Source of the DNA: Peterkaempfera sp044755465
GTDB lineage: Bacteria; Actinomycetota; Actinomycetes; Streptomycetales; Streptomycetaceae
Assembly (NCBI RefSeq): GCF_044755465.1
Contig: NZ_JBIVRB010000006.1
Coordinates: forward strand, 186,001 to 250,000
DNA length: 64,000 nt
Reading direction: 5' to 3'
Shown here piece by piece: positions 15,285 to 23,677 of the stretch (positions are counted from its first letter, which is position 1; each line of letters opens with the position of its first letter). The position numbers and the translations under genes were made by a program. Below the pieces are notes generated by a model. It had not been told where the DNA came from. It saw only the letters and a program-made list of their open reading frames with translations, and ran no database searches.

Positions 15285-15847
15285 TCGGCCGGGCGCAGAT
15301 GGGTGCGCTGCCCGTCGGGGTCGAAGACGCCCAGGATCTCCGCCGGGCCGCCGTGCGCCCCGAACGCGTGCGGGATCATGGTGGAGAACTCCGCCGCCTG
15401 GCCGGTCTCCAGCAGGATGCGCCGGTCTCCGAGCAGCAGCACCAGGGTGCCGGACAGCACGGTCAACCAGTCCCGGCCGGGATGGGCCTTCAACGCCGCG
15501 CTACCGGTCGGGGCCGGCCTGGTGACCCGCATCCTGGCCACACTGGAGCCGGACTCGCGATTCATCGTCCAGATGGTGAGCCCCCGCGCCGCGTCGTGCC
15601 GGGGTCTGATCACCACGTCGTCGTCGGGGGACTCCACCAGCTGGTCCAGGGTGGTGCCCAGGGCGCGGGCGATCGAGACCAGCTGGTCCAGGCTGATCCG
15701 CCGATGGCCCGTCTCGATGCGGCTCAGGGTGGACGGGCTCAGATAGCAGCGGGAGGCCAGCTCGTCGAGCGACAGGCCCATGGCCGCCCGCAGCCCCCTG
15801 ATCCGCTTGCGCACCAGGCCGTCGAGCTCCCCGAAATCTTGCGTCAT
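15281..15847 (-). CDS. XRE-family regulator with C-terminal cupin domain
   Basis: A 188-residue protein from ATG 15847. The N-terminal helix-turn-helix is at residues 10-65 (SLDELASRCYLSPSTLSRIE). The C-terminal cupin is at about residues 105-185 (LKAHPGRDWLTVLSGTLVLL, then AAEFSTMIPHAFGAHGG). Proteins of this layout bind a small ligand in the cupin and repress neighbouring genes. It is divergent from a methyltransferase gene with a palindrome in the 47-bp gap, so it probably controls that gene and itself. Confidence 0.8.
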   Translation of the reverse strand: MTQDFGELDGLVRKRIRGLRAAMGLSLDELASRCYLSPSTLSRIETGHRRISLDQLVSIARALGTTLDQLVESPDDDVVIRPRHDAARGLTIWTMNRESGSSVARMRVTRPAPTGSAALKAHPGRDWLTVLSGTLVLLLGDRRILLETGQAAEFSTMIPHAFGAHGGPAEILGVFDPDGQRTHLRPAD

Positions 15848-15857
15848 GGGCAAGATG

Positions 15858-15888
15858 CTATGCGACTGGCGCAAAGCGCCCATAGGGT
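15858..15888. promoter_or_regulatory. Operator-like inverted repeat and leaderless promoter element
   Basis: GGCGC-AAA-GCGCC (15868-15880) is flanked by CTATG (15858-15862) and its complement CATAG (15881-15885). A plus-strand -10 TAGGGT (15883-15888) ends six bases before the ATG of the methyltransferase, consistent with leaderless transcription. The XRE-cupin protein is the obvious candidate to bind here. Confidence 0.55.
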
Positions 15889-15894
15889 CGGGGC

Positions 15895-16785
15895 ATGCCA
15901 CACCCACCGCACCCGCACCCGCACCCGCACCACGCACCCACCGCCGGACCGGACGAAGCGGGCCTGGCCGCACTGCTCGACCTCGACGCGGAAGTCCTGC
16001 ACACCCACCTCTCCGAGCTGACCGCCTGGCTGCTGGAGCTGGCCGGTGAGCCGCCCGTACGCCGGGCCCTCGACCTGGGCAGCGGCACCGGCACCGGCAC
16101 CTTCACCCTGCTCCGGCACCTGCCGGACGCCGAGGTGACCGCCGTGGACAGCTCCCCGTACCTCCTGCACCACCTGCGGGACAGCGCCCACCGACTCGGC
16201 CTGGCGGACCGGGTGCGCACCGTCGAGGCCGACCTCGACGCGGCGCAGTGGCCGGCCCTCGGCGCCGTGGACCTGGTGTGGGCATCGGCCTCCCTGCACC
16301 ACCTGGCCGACCCCGTCCACGCCCTGCGCGAGATGTACGCCGCGCTCCGCCCCGGCGGACTCCTGGCCGTGATCGAACTGGACGGCCTCCCGCGCTTCCT
16401 CCCCGACGACCTCGGCCTCGGAGCCCCCGGACTGGAAGCCCGCTGCCGCACCGCGCTGGCCCACCGGCACGCCGAAGCCGTCCCGCACCTGGGCGCCGAC
16501 TGGGGCCCGCGCCTGTCCCGCGCCGGATTCGCCGTCGAAGCCGAGCGGCCGTTCACCCTCGAACTGCGAGCCCCGCTCCCCGAAGCCGCCGGCCGCTACG
16601 CCCAGGCGGTGCTGCGCCGCACGCGGGCCGCGTTGGAGGGCCGACTCGGCACCGGCGACCTGTCCGTGCTCGACCGCCTCATCGACAGCGACGGGCCGGA
16701 CAGCGTCCTGCACCGCGACGATCTCGTCGTACGCACCGAACGGACCGTATGGGCGGCCCGGCGCCCACCGGTGACCGCCGGCTGA
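15895..16785 (+). CDS. SAM-dependent methyltransferase with His-Pro-rich N-terminus
   Basis: A 296-residue class I methyltransferase: SAM-binding motif I RALDLGSGTGTGTFTLLRHL, the acidic end of strand 2 (VTAVDSS), motif WASASLHHLADPVHALREMY, and the post-motif LRPGGLLAVIEL. The first 13 residues are PHPPHPHPHPHH, made by a short tandem CACCCG-type repeat, and could bind metal or be neutral slippage. No ribosome site precedes the ATG. The acceptor substrate is unknown. It is probably regulated by the divergent XRE-cupin protein. Confidence 0.8.
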   Translation: MPHPPHPHPHPHHAPTAGPDEAGLAALLDLDAEVLHTHLSELTAWLLELAGEPPVRRALDLGSGTGTGTFTLLRHLPDAEVTAVDSSPYLLHHLRDSAHRLGLADRVRTVEADLDAAQWPALGAVDLVWASASLHHLADPVHALREMYAALRPGGLLAVIELDGLPRFLPDDLGLGAPGLEARCRTALAHRHAEAVPHLGADWGPRLSRAGFAVEAERPFTLELRAPLPEAAGRYAQAVLRRTRAALEGRLGTGDLSVLDRLIDSDGPDSVLHRDDLVVRTERTVWAARRPPVTAG

Positions 16786-16794
16786 ACCAGCCCG

Positions 16795-17085
16795 GGGCAC
16801 CCGGGGTCGGTCGCGGGCGCCCGGCAGCTGGTCCCCGATCGCCCGCGCCACCTCCGTGCCAGGCGTGAGCTGCGGATGGCGGCCGGCCCCGCTGATCACG
16901 GTCACGCTCGCCCGCACGCCGAGCGTGTCCGGCAGCGCCCGGCCCTCGCCGGTCAGCGGGTCCTCGGCCCCCACGATCCGCTGCACCCGGCCCGGATAGC
17001 GCCCCGGACCGGCCCGAAGCTCGCCGCGCCACCGCTCACCGCCGGCTCCGGCCGGCAGCCGCGCCGCATGGGCGGCGACCCGGCC
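16795..17085 (-). pseudogene. Remnant of an alpha/beta-hydrolase gene
   Basis: The minus strand here reads GERWRGELRAGPGRYPGRVQ, then RIVGAEDPLTGEGRALPDTL and SVTVISGAGRHPQLTPGTEV, which has the look of the C-terminal third of an alpha/beta hydrolase (an xxGxxDPLT acid strand and a G-x-GHxPxxxxP-like histidine loop written G-A-G-R-H-P-Q-L-T-P). No start codon or N-terminal two thirds is present, and the frame runs into the antisense of the methyltransferase without its own stop. It is most likely a decayed fragment. Confidence 0.4.
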
Positions 17086-17100
17086 CCGCAGGTCGAGCGG

Positions 17101-17511
17101 CTACGAGTCGAGGACGGCGGCGACGGCTTCGATCTCCACCAGCTGGTCGTTGTAGCCGAGCACGGTGACCCCCAGCAGCGTGCTGGGGACATCGTGGTCG
17201 CCGAAGGCGTCGCGGACCACCTTCCAGGCGGTCACCAGGTCGGCCCGCCGGCTGGACGCGACGAGGACCCGGGTGCTGATGACGTCCTCCAGCGACGCAC
17301 CGGCGGCGGTGAGGGCGATCCGCATGTTCTCGACGGCTTTTGCCGCCTGGCCCGCGTAGTCCCCGATCGCCGCCGTGGAGCCGTCCTCGTTCAGCGGACA
17401 CGCACCGGCGAGGAAGACGAGCCGGGCCTCGGCGGGCGCGGTGGCCGCATAGGCGTACTCGGCGGCGGTGGACAGGGAGGCGGAGCGAATCAGGGTGACG
17501 GCACGGCTCAC
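17101..17511 (-). CDS. Rid-family (YjgF/YER057c) protein lacking the usual catalytic arginine
   Basis: A 136-residue protein from GTG 17511. It has the chorismate-mutase-like Rid fold pattern: VFLAGACPLNEDGS, QAAKAVENMRIALTAAGASL, and the C-terminal YNDQLVEIEAVAAVL. RidA deaminases have an arginine in a P-A-R-S/T motif before the last strands; here that stretch reads DVPSTLLGVTVLG with no Arg, so it is more like the Rid4-7 subfamilies whose activity is unsettled. It is followed on the same strand's upstream side by an AraC-type remnant. Confidence 0.75.
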   Translation of the reverse strand: MSRAVTLIRSASLSTAAEYAYAATAPAEARLVFLAGACPLNEDGSTAAIGDYAGQAAKAVENMRIALTAAGASLEDVISTRVLVASSRRADLVTAWKVVRDAFGDHDVPSTLLGVTVLGYNDQLVEIEAVAAVLDS

Positions 17512-17679
17512 GGTTGTCTCGGTCCCTTCTGGTCGGTCAGGAAGCGCGGCCATCCTGTCAGCGGCCCCGGGGCCGCCGCCTCCGCTTTTCGACGGCCGAC
17601 CGTGTGCGCGCCGTCTGTTGCCCGCTGCCACCGCCGATGACGGCCGCCTACCGCGCGCTGGGCGGACGGGAGGTGGTGG

Positions 17680-17866
17680 CGGCGGTAGGTGCCCGGCGTG
17701 GTTCCGTACTCGCGCTTGAACGCCGGCTCCGAGGTGTAGCCGGTGCGCTGGGCGAGGGTGTGCAGGGGTGTGCCGTCGAGGCGCGGCAGGGTGCCGGCGG
17801 TGGTCATCCGCCACCAGGTCAGATAGTCCAGCGGGGGCCGGCCGACCAGGGCGGTGAATCGGCGGG
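17680..17866 (-). pseudogene. AraC-family regulator remnant
   Basis: The fragment ARRFTALVGRPPLDYLTWWR, then TPLHTLAQRTGYTSEPAFKR and EYGTTPGTYRR, is the C-terminal double helix-turn-helix of an AraC-type regulator. About five residues are missing between GYTSE and FKREYG compared with the usual sequence, the first helix is shortened, and no ligand-binding domain precedes it. It abuts the Rid-family gene, which it may once have regulated. Confidence 0.6.
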
Positions 17867-17959
17867 CGAGGCGCAGCCACTTCACGGTCGAGGAGGGACT
17901 GATCACCGCGCTCGACATCCGCGAGTGAGCCACCCCGGGCGGCGGCGGGGGCCGGCGGT

Positions 17960-18799
17960 TCAGGCGTCGGCCGGCGGGTTGGTCCAGATCCGTACGGCGG
18001 TGTCCGGCGGCAGCGTCGGATAGTGCCCGTCCACCGCGTGCTCCGCCAGCAGGGCGCGCAGCCGGGCGTCGAAGTCGCTCAGCCGGTCACCGAACAGGTG
18101 GGGCGCGGAGAACGACTTGGAGTAGACCTCGGCCACCACGTCGTCGACCGGCCGCACCAGGACGCGGGTCGCGGGGACCACCACCCGCTTCGGACCGAGG
18201 AATCCCGCACGGGCCAGGATCTCCTCCTCGCCGCTCGGCGTGCCGTCGGGGAGCACCGAGCGGCCCGCGCGGCGCTGACTGCCCAGGTACTCGGCGATCA
18301 GCGCGTTCAGCGCGGCGTCCGGGACGGGGACGGTGCCCGGCGGCTGCGCGGCCGGCGGGGTCTTCACGTCGGCCACCAGGACGACGTGCCCGCCGGGCCG
18401 CAGCGCCGTGCGCAGCTGTGCGGCGACCCGTTCGCGGTCCATCCAGTGGAACGACTGGGCGAGGACCACCGCGTCCAGTTCGCCGGGGGCGAAGGTGGCG
18501 TCCTCGGCGGTGGTCGTGCGCCAGGTGATGTTGGCGGCGACGCTCAGCGCCCGGCCGTTGGCGACCATGTCCGGGTCCGGGTCCACGGCGATGACCCGCT
18601 GGACGTACCCGGCCAGGGTCCGCGCCAGGGTGCCCGGCCCGCAGCCGAGGTCGGCGACCGTGCCCCGGCCGTCCAGGCCGAGTTCGTCCCGCAGGGTCGC
18701 CCCCAGCGCGTCCGCGTACGGGAGCCGTCCGCGCTCGTAGAAGCCGGCCGATCCCCTGAACAGGTACTCGTCCCATGCCGTACCGCCGTGACCTGCCAC
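17960..18799 (-). CDS. Class I SAM-dependent methyltransferase
   Basis: A 279-residue protein from GTG 18799. Motif I is TVADLGCGPGTLARTLAGYV, motif II VIAVDPDPDMV, and the motif VVLAQSFHWMDRERVAAQLR with LRPGGHVVLVAD places it with the UbiE/small-molecule methyltransferases that have the FHW signature. The substrate is unknown. It is a single-gene unit between the AraC remnant and the SulP transporter gene. Confidence 0.8.
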   Translation of the reverse strand: MAGHGGTAWDEYLFRGSAGFYERGRLPYADALGATLRDELGLDGRGTVADLGCGPGTLARTLAGYVQRVIAVDPDPDMVANGRALSVAANITWRTTTAEDATFAPGELDAVVLAQSFHWMDRERVAAQLRTALRPGGHVVLVADVKTPPAAQPPGTVPVPDAALNALIAEYLGSQRRAGRSVLPDGTPSGEEEILARAGFLGPKRVVVPATRVLVRPVDDVVAEVYSKSFSAPHLFGDRLSDFDARLRALLAEHAVDGHYPTLPPDTAVRIWTNPPADA

Positions 18800-18876
18800 T
18801 GTGCCCCGTTTCTCCCACCTGGCGGAAACGGCCTCATGGTAGCCGCGCGGGCCGGCCGGCGGGCGGACCGTCAGAT

Positions 18877-20622
18877 TCAGACGTCCACATACCCGGCGCT
18901 GCCGCGCTCCAGCGGCGGCACGGCGGCAGGCGCGGGGATCAGGCCGGTGCCGTAGAGGTGGGCGTGGGCGAACGCGAGGGCCTGCGGGGTGGTGGCGAAA
19001 GTCCGGCCCGTGGCGTGGAGTTCGTCCAGGACACCCAGGGCGTCCAGGCAGGTCCGGTGGTCCTCGCGGACCCCGGAGACCAGGACCAGGGTGCCCCGGC
19101 GGGTCAGCCTGGTGATCGCGTCGCCCAGCACCTTCGCACCGGAGGCGTCGATCGCGCTGACCCGCGACATCCGCAAGATCACCACCCTCACGTCCGCCGC
19201 CGCGGTGAGTTCCAGCAGGAAGCGGTGGGCGGCGGCGAAGAGCAGCGGGCCGTCCAGCCGGTAGGCCACGATGTGCTCGGCCAGCAGCCGCTGCTCCTCC
19301 TCGTGGTGATCGGCCGGCGGCAGGTCGGCATGGAGCGGCACCTGCTCCAGGCGGGCGGCGCGGGCGACCTGGCGCAGGGCCAGCACACCGGCCAGGACGA
19401 GACCGGCGATGACGGCGTTGACCAGGGTGGAGGCCAGCGTCACGATCGCGGTCAGCGCCATGACGAGCGTCTCCCCCCGCCCCGAGCGGGCCAGGGCCCG
19501 GAGCGAGCCGACCTCGACCATGCGGACGGCGGTGGCGATCAGCACCCCGGCCAGCGCGGCCAGCGGGATGTCCGCGACCAGCGGGGCGGCGGCGAACACG
19601 ATCACCGCGAGCACGGCCGCGTGCACCAGGGCGGACAGCCGCGAGACGGCACCGCTGCGCACATTGACGGCGGTGCGCGCGATGGCGCCGGTGGCGGCGA
19701 CGCCGCCGAACAGCGGGGCGGCCAGGTTGGCCAGGCCCTGCCCGAACAGCTCCCGGTCGGAGTCGTGCCGCTCCGAGACGCTCATCGCGTCGGCGGCCGA
19801 GGCCGACATCAGCGACTCCAGGGCCGCCAGCGCCGCGACCGCGAGCGCGGAGGGCAGCAGCGCGGGGACGTGGCCGGTCTCGAAGAAGCCCAGCGAGGGG
19901 GCCGGGATTCCGGCGGGCAGGTGCCCGATGGTCGCCACGTGCAGCTGGGCGGCCTGGGCGACGACGGTCGCCCCCACCACGGCGACCAGCGAGAACGGCA
20001 CCCCGGGCCGCAGGCGTGCGCCCAGCAGCATGGCGGCGACGACGGTCACCGCGATGGCGGTGGCGGCCCAGTGGGGGTGGGTGGCGAAGTCGGCGGCGGC
20101 CTTGGCGGCGACGACGGCGGGGTTGTCCCCGGCGGGGGCCTTCACGCCCAGCGCGTTGGGGATCTGCTGTAGGCCGATGACGGCGGCGATGCCCAGGGTG
20201 AAGCCCTCCACCACCGGCACCGGCACGTACGCCATCCAGCGGCCGGCCCGCGCGAGTGCGAGGGCGACCAGGATCGCCCCGGCCAGCAGGCCGACGGTTA
20301 TGACCCCGTTGGTGCCGTAGCGGTGGACGATCGGGACCAGGACCACGGTCATCGCCCCGGTGGGGCCGGTGACCTGGAGGTTCGAGCCGCCGCAGACCGC
20401 CGCGACGGCGCCGGCGATCACGGCGGTGACCAGCCCGGCCTGGGCACCGGCGCCCGAGGAGATCCCGAATCCCAGCGCCAGGGGCAGCGCGACGATCGCG
20501 ACGGTCAGCCCGGCGAGGAGGTCCTTGCGCGGCGATCGGCCCATGGTGCCCAGGGTGTACCGGTCGGGCAGCACCGCCCGCAGGCGGTCCAGCAGCCCGG
20601 TGCCGATGCGCGCGGCGTTCAC
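18877..20622 (-). CDS. SulP-family anion transporter with STAS domain
   Basis: A 581-residue membrane protein from GTG 20622. Residues about 25-420 hold the transmembrane core: RKDLLAGLTVAIVALPLALG opens it, then GGSNLQVTGPTGAMTVVL, the SulP substrate-site region, and later helices to LVLAGVLALRQVA. The C-terminal STAS domain (about residues 455-560) has SRVSAIDASGAKVLGDA with the characteristic serine. The family moves sulfate, bicarbonate or other anions; the substrate cannot be told from sequence. No carbonic anhydrase gene is adjacent. Confidence 0.85.
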   Translation of the reverse strand: MNAARIGTGLLDRLRAVLPDRYTLGTMGRSPRKDLLAGLTVAIVALPLALGFGISSGAGAQAGLVTAVIAGAVAAVCGGSNLQVTGPTGAMTVVLVPIVHRYGTNGVITVGLLAGAILVALALARAGRWMAYVPVPVVEGFTLGIAAVIGLQQIPNALGVKAPAGDNPAVVAAKAAADFATHPHWAATAIAVTVVAAMLLGARLRPGVPFSLVAVVGATVVAQAAQLHVATIGHLPAGIPAPSLGFFETGHVPALLPSALAVAALAALESLMSASAADAMSVSERHDSDRELFGQGLANLAAPLFGGVAATGAIARTAVNVRSGAVSRLSALVHAAVLAVIVFAAAPLVADIPLAALAGVLIATAVRMVEVGSLRALARSGRGETLVMALTAIVTLASTLVNAVIAGLVLAGVLALRQVARAARLEQVPLHADLPPADHHEEEQRLLAEHIVAYRLDGPLLFAAAHRFLLELTAAADVRVVILRMSRVSAIDASGAKVLGDAITRLTRRGTLVLVSGVREDHRTCLDALGVLDELHATGRTFATTPQALAFAHAHLYGTGLIPAPAAVPPLERGSAGYVDV

Positions 20623-20776
20623 GCGACCCGCCCCGAGTCGGTCTGCTCCCAGGTGGCCTCGGCCTGGCACAGCGGGACCGGCACGGTCCTCAACTCCTTG
20701 CTCCTCGTCGTCTGCCCCGCCGGGGCCCGCTGGGCGCCGTCGCGAATCCAGTACATGCGCAACAAACCATGCCATC

Positions 20777-20796
20777 AATTGAAGAACTATTCAATT
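20777..20796. promoter_or_regulatory. AT-rich inverted repeat upstream of the SulP gene
   Basis: AATTGAA-GAACTA-TTCAATT (arms of seven, spacer six) lies in a 60-bp AT-rich patch that stands out in this GC-rich region. It is 155 bp upstream of the SulP start, between two leftward genes. It looks like a MarR- or TetR-type operator, but no regulator gene is next to it. Confidence 0.45.
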
Positions 20797-20891
20797 CACC
20801 AAGCTGTGGATGGCAGCCGATCCGGACACCGGGCGGATCAACCGCCTGACCGGTGGACACCCATGGCCCGGACCGCCGGGGCGGCCGCCGC

Positions 20892-22121
20892 TCAGCCCCC
20901 GGGGGCCTCTCCCGCCCGGTCATGTGCCCGGCGCCCCAACCGCTCCCCGAGGCAGCAGAGCACGGTGACGGCACTGAAGGCGGCGCCCAGGACGCAGACC
21001 CCGGGCCACCCGGCGTGCGGCCAGACCAGGGAGGTGCACACCGAGCCGGTCACACCGCCGAGGAAGTACGTCGTCATATAGACGGAGTTGAGCCGGCTGC
21101 GCGCCTGCGGTTCCAGCGCGTACACGACGTTCTGGTTGCTGATGTGCACCGCCTGCACGGACAGGTCGAGCAGCAGGATTCCGGCGAGCAGCCAGCCGAG
21201 CCCGTGCCCGCCGGCGGCGAGCAGCGCCCAGGCGGCGAGCAGGAGGACCGCGCCGCCGCCCGTCACGGTGTGCGCCAGTCCCCGGTCGGCCAGCCGCCCG
21301 GCGGCCGACGCCGCACCGGCCCCGGCGGCGCCGGCCAGCCCCAGCAGCCCGATGGCCGAGACGGACCAGCCGTACGGCGCGGCCGACAGCAGGAAGGTCA
21401 GCGAGACCCACAGCACGGTGAACGCCGCAAAGCTCGACGCGCCGATCAGGGACCGCCGGCGCAGCACCGGATACCGGCGCCACAGCCGGGCCGTCGAGCG
21501 CAGCGCGCGCAGGTAGGGAGTGCGGTCGGCAGCGGGGAACAGCGGCAGGGCACGCCGCAGCAGCAGCGCCATCGTCAGCATCAGCACGGCGTTCGCCCAG
21601 TAGACCGTCCGCCAGCCGCCGAGCTGCGCCAGGCCGCCCGCAGCCGTCCGGGCGAGCAGGATGCCCAGCAGCAGCCCCGTCATGACGGTGCCCACCGCCC
21701 GGCCGCGCACTTCGGGTGCCGCCATGGTCGCGGCGAACGGCACCATCACCTGGGCGCCGACGGAGCACAGTCCGGTCAGGGCCAGCCCGGCGAAGAGCAG
21801 TACGGTGTTCGGCGCGGCGGCCGTACAGGCCAGCCCGGCGGCGGTGGCCGCGCACAGCGTCACGGTGAGCCGCCGCCGCTCCAGCAGATCGCCCAGCGGC
21901 ACCAGCAGCAGCAGCCCGCACACATAGGCCACCTGACTGGCGGTCACCAGGAGCGCCGCCGTACCGGAGCCGATCCGGAACCGGTCCGCGATGGTGTCCA
22001 GCAGCGGCTGCGCGAAGTAGTTCCCGGCCACGGACAGACCGGTGGCGACGGCCATCAGCAGCAGCGTGCGGTGCGTGATGCCCCCGGCGCCGCGACCGGT
22101 CCGCTGCGCGGCGGCCGTCAC
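20892..22121 (-). CDS. MFS transporter (AraJ/YnfM-type exporter)
   Basis: A 409-residue protein with about twelve hydrophobic helices, starting at GTG 22121. The family loop between helices 2 and 3 reads VPLGDLLERRRLTV, and a later motif is VRGRAVGTVMTGLLLGILLA. Members export sugars, drugs or small metabolites. The start lies 52 bp after the stop of the P450 gene on the same strand, so the two are probably co-transcribed and the transporter may export the P450 product. Confidence 0.85.
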   Translation of the reverse strand: MTAAAQRTGRGAGGITHRTLLLMAVATGLSVAGNYFAQPLLDTIADRFRIGSGTAALLVTASQVAYVCGLLLLVPLGDLLERRRLTVTLCAATAAGLACTAAAPNTVLLFAGLALTGLCSVGAQVMVPFAATMAAPEVRGRAVGTVMTGLLLGILLARTAAGGLAQLGGWRTVYWANAVLMLTMALLLRRALPLFPAADRTPYLRALRSTARLWRRYPVLRRRSLIGASSFAAFTVLWVSLTFLLSAAPYGWSVSAIGLLGLAGAAGAGAASAAGRLADRGLAHTVTGGGAVLLLAAWALLAAGGHGLGWLLAGILLLDLSVQAVHISNQNVVYALEPQARSRLNSVYMTTYFLGGVTGSVCTSLVWPHAGWPGVCVLGAAFSAVTVLCCLGERLGRRAHDRAGEAPGG

Positions 22122-22173
22122 CAGGGGTCCTCGGCGCGGGCCGGTGCGCGGAGCGTACCCGGTGGCGGGCCGC

Positions 22174-23391
22174 TCACCAGCTGACCGGGAGGGCCGCCGG
22201 GCAGGCGAAGAAGCCGCCGTCCGCCTTCTCCACCGCGTGCGGCTCCACGGAGAGCCGCAGCCCCGGGAGACGCTCGAAGAGCGTCGCGTAGGCCGTGGCC
22301 AGCACCGCCACGGCCAGCACGGAGCCCAGGCAGAAATGCGGCCCCGCACCGAAGAAGACGGACCCCTTCTCCTCCCGGTGCAGGTCGAACACCCCGGGAT
22401 CGGTGAACGCACGCGGGTCGTGCGCGGCGGCCAGCGCGGAGGTGATGACCCCCTCGCCCTTGGCGATGCGGACGCCGTGCCGCTCGACGTCCTCCAGCGC
22501 CACCCGGGGGAAGTTGGTGATGCCGTTGTTGTGGTAGCGCAGCACCTCGCGCACCGCCTCCGGCCAGAGCTGCGGGTCCCGCAGGCAGTCCGCCAGCTGG
22601 CCGCTGTGCAGCAGCAGCGTCATGACGCCCACCGTCAGCGGGGGGACGAGCGGATCGGTCACGTTCATCAGCAGCAGGCCCACCGTGCTCACCGCCTCCT
22701 GCCGGGAGATCGCCCCGTCCCGCACGGCCCGCACCAGCGTCGCCACCGGCCCCGGCGAGACGTCCTCCGCGTCCCCGGCCCGGTCCACCAGGCGCCCGGC
22801 CAGCTCCGCGACGGCGGCGGTGGCCGAGGCGACCTGCTCCTCGGTGCCGAGCAGGTCCAGCTGCTCCCGGATGCGCGCCTGCACCCAGCGGTGCTCGGCG
22901 GCGTCGATGCCCATCACCTCGCCGGCGAACCGCGCCACCAGCGGCTCGCTGAAGTCCTTGACCAGATCCGCCGCCCGCCCGGCACGCTCCATCCGGTCGA
23001 GCAGGTCGTGCGCGTGCTGCCGCGCCGCGGCGCGCCACTGCTCCACCGACCGGCGGGTGAAGTAGGAGCCCAGGACGGCCCGGAGGCGGGTGTGGTCGTC
23101 CCCCTCCATGTTGAACAGCGACCCTTCGACCGAGGTGAGGTCGTCCCCGGCCATCCGCGGCGCCCCGGGGAAGACCAGGTCCCGGGAGAACCGAGGGTCA
23201 TGCATCACGAATCGGACGTCCGCGTACCGCGTGACCAGCCAGAGCCGGTTGCCGCTGGGCATCTCGACCGGGCACAGCGGTCGGTTGTCCCGGAGTTCGG
23301 CCAGGACGGGCGGGACGGTGAAGAGCGGTCCGGGCGGGAAGTCCTGAGGCACCTTCAGGACGTCCCGCTCGGGCAGGTCGGTGATAGCCAT
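22174..23391 (-). CDS. Cytochrome P450 with atypical I-helix
   Basis: A 405-residue bacterial P450 from ATG 23391. The heme-ligand loop is FGAGPHFCLGS, the K-helix ExxR is EVLR within REVLRYHNNG, and GDDHTRLRAVLGSYF is the C-helix. The I-helix, normally A-G-x-(D/E)-T-T, reads LLLMNVTDPLVPP, so the acid-alcohol pair used for oxygen activation is missing or rearranged. No ferredoxin gene is adjacent. It is transcribed with the MFS exporter downstream and divergent from the molybdenum hydroxylase genes. The substrate is unknown. Confidence 0.85.
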   Translation of the reverse strand: MAITDLPERDVLKVPQDFPPGPLFTVPPVLAELRDNRPLCPVEMPSGNRLWLVTRYADVRFVMHDPRFSRDLVFPGAPRMAGDDLTSVEGSLFNMEGDDHTRLRAVLGSYFTRRSVEQWRAAARQHAHDLLDRMERAGRAADLVKDFSEPLVARFAGEVMGIDAAEHRWVQARIREQLDLLGTEEQVASATAAVAELAGRLVDRAGDAEDVSPGPVATLVRAVRDGAISRQEAVSTVGLLLMNVTDPLVPPLTVGVMTLLLHSGQLADCLRDPQLWPEAVREVLRYHNNGITNFPRVALEDVERHGVRIAKGEGVITSALAAAHDPRAFTDPGVFDLHREEKGSVFFGAGPHFCLGSVLAVAVLATAYATLFERLPGLRLSVEPHAVEKADGGFFACPAALPVSW

Positions 23392-23677
23392 GTCTCGCCC
23401 CTGCCGGTTCTCTCCTCTTGGACGTGATTCGCCCGCATTTGCATTCCCCCTCCCGAGGCTGCGGAAACGGTTCGAACGGAACACCGGCGGCGGCCGTGCG
23501 ATGCGGCGTCAGCCGACCGGGACACCCCCCTCGGGCCCGCGCGCGGACGGCCGAAGGAGTGACTCCCCGCCGGCGGCAGCGCCGCCCGGCCCAGCACGGG
23601 GGTTACCGTGGGTGACGGTCCGTCCGAGCGGACGGCCGCCCGGTGAGCCGGCGCAGCCTGCGGGTGAGGCGGTGCGA
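23392..23677. promoter_or_regulatory. Divergent intergenic region, P450 versus molybdenum hydroxylase
   Basis: This 286-bp region must hold the promoters of the P450-MFS unit and of the hydroxylase genes. A short palindrome GTTCGAAC (23470-23477) inside ACGGTTCGAACGGAAC is the only operator-like element I see. No convincing small gene is present. Confidence 0.35.

Noticed and set aside
15898..15937. Tandem CACCCG repeats as a regulatory microsatellite
   Set aside because: They are inside the methyltransferase coding frame and read as His-Pro codons, so I treat them as a coding repeat only.
18775..20172. A 465-codon frame antisense to the SulP transporter
   Set aside because: It is Gly/Gln/His low complexity with no domain, and the SulP frame on the minus strand is certain.
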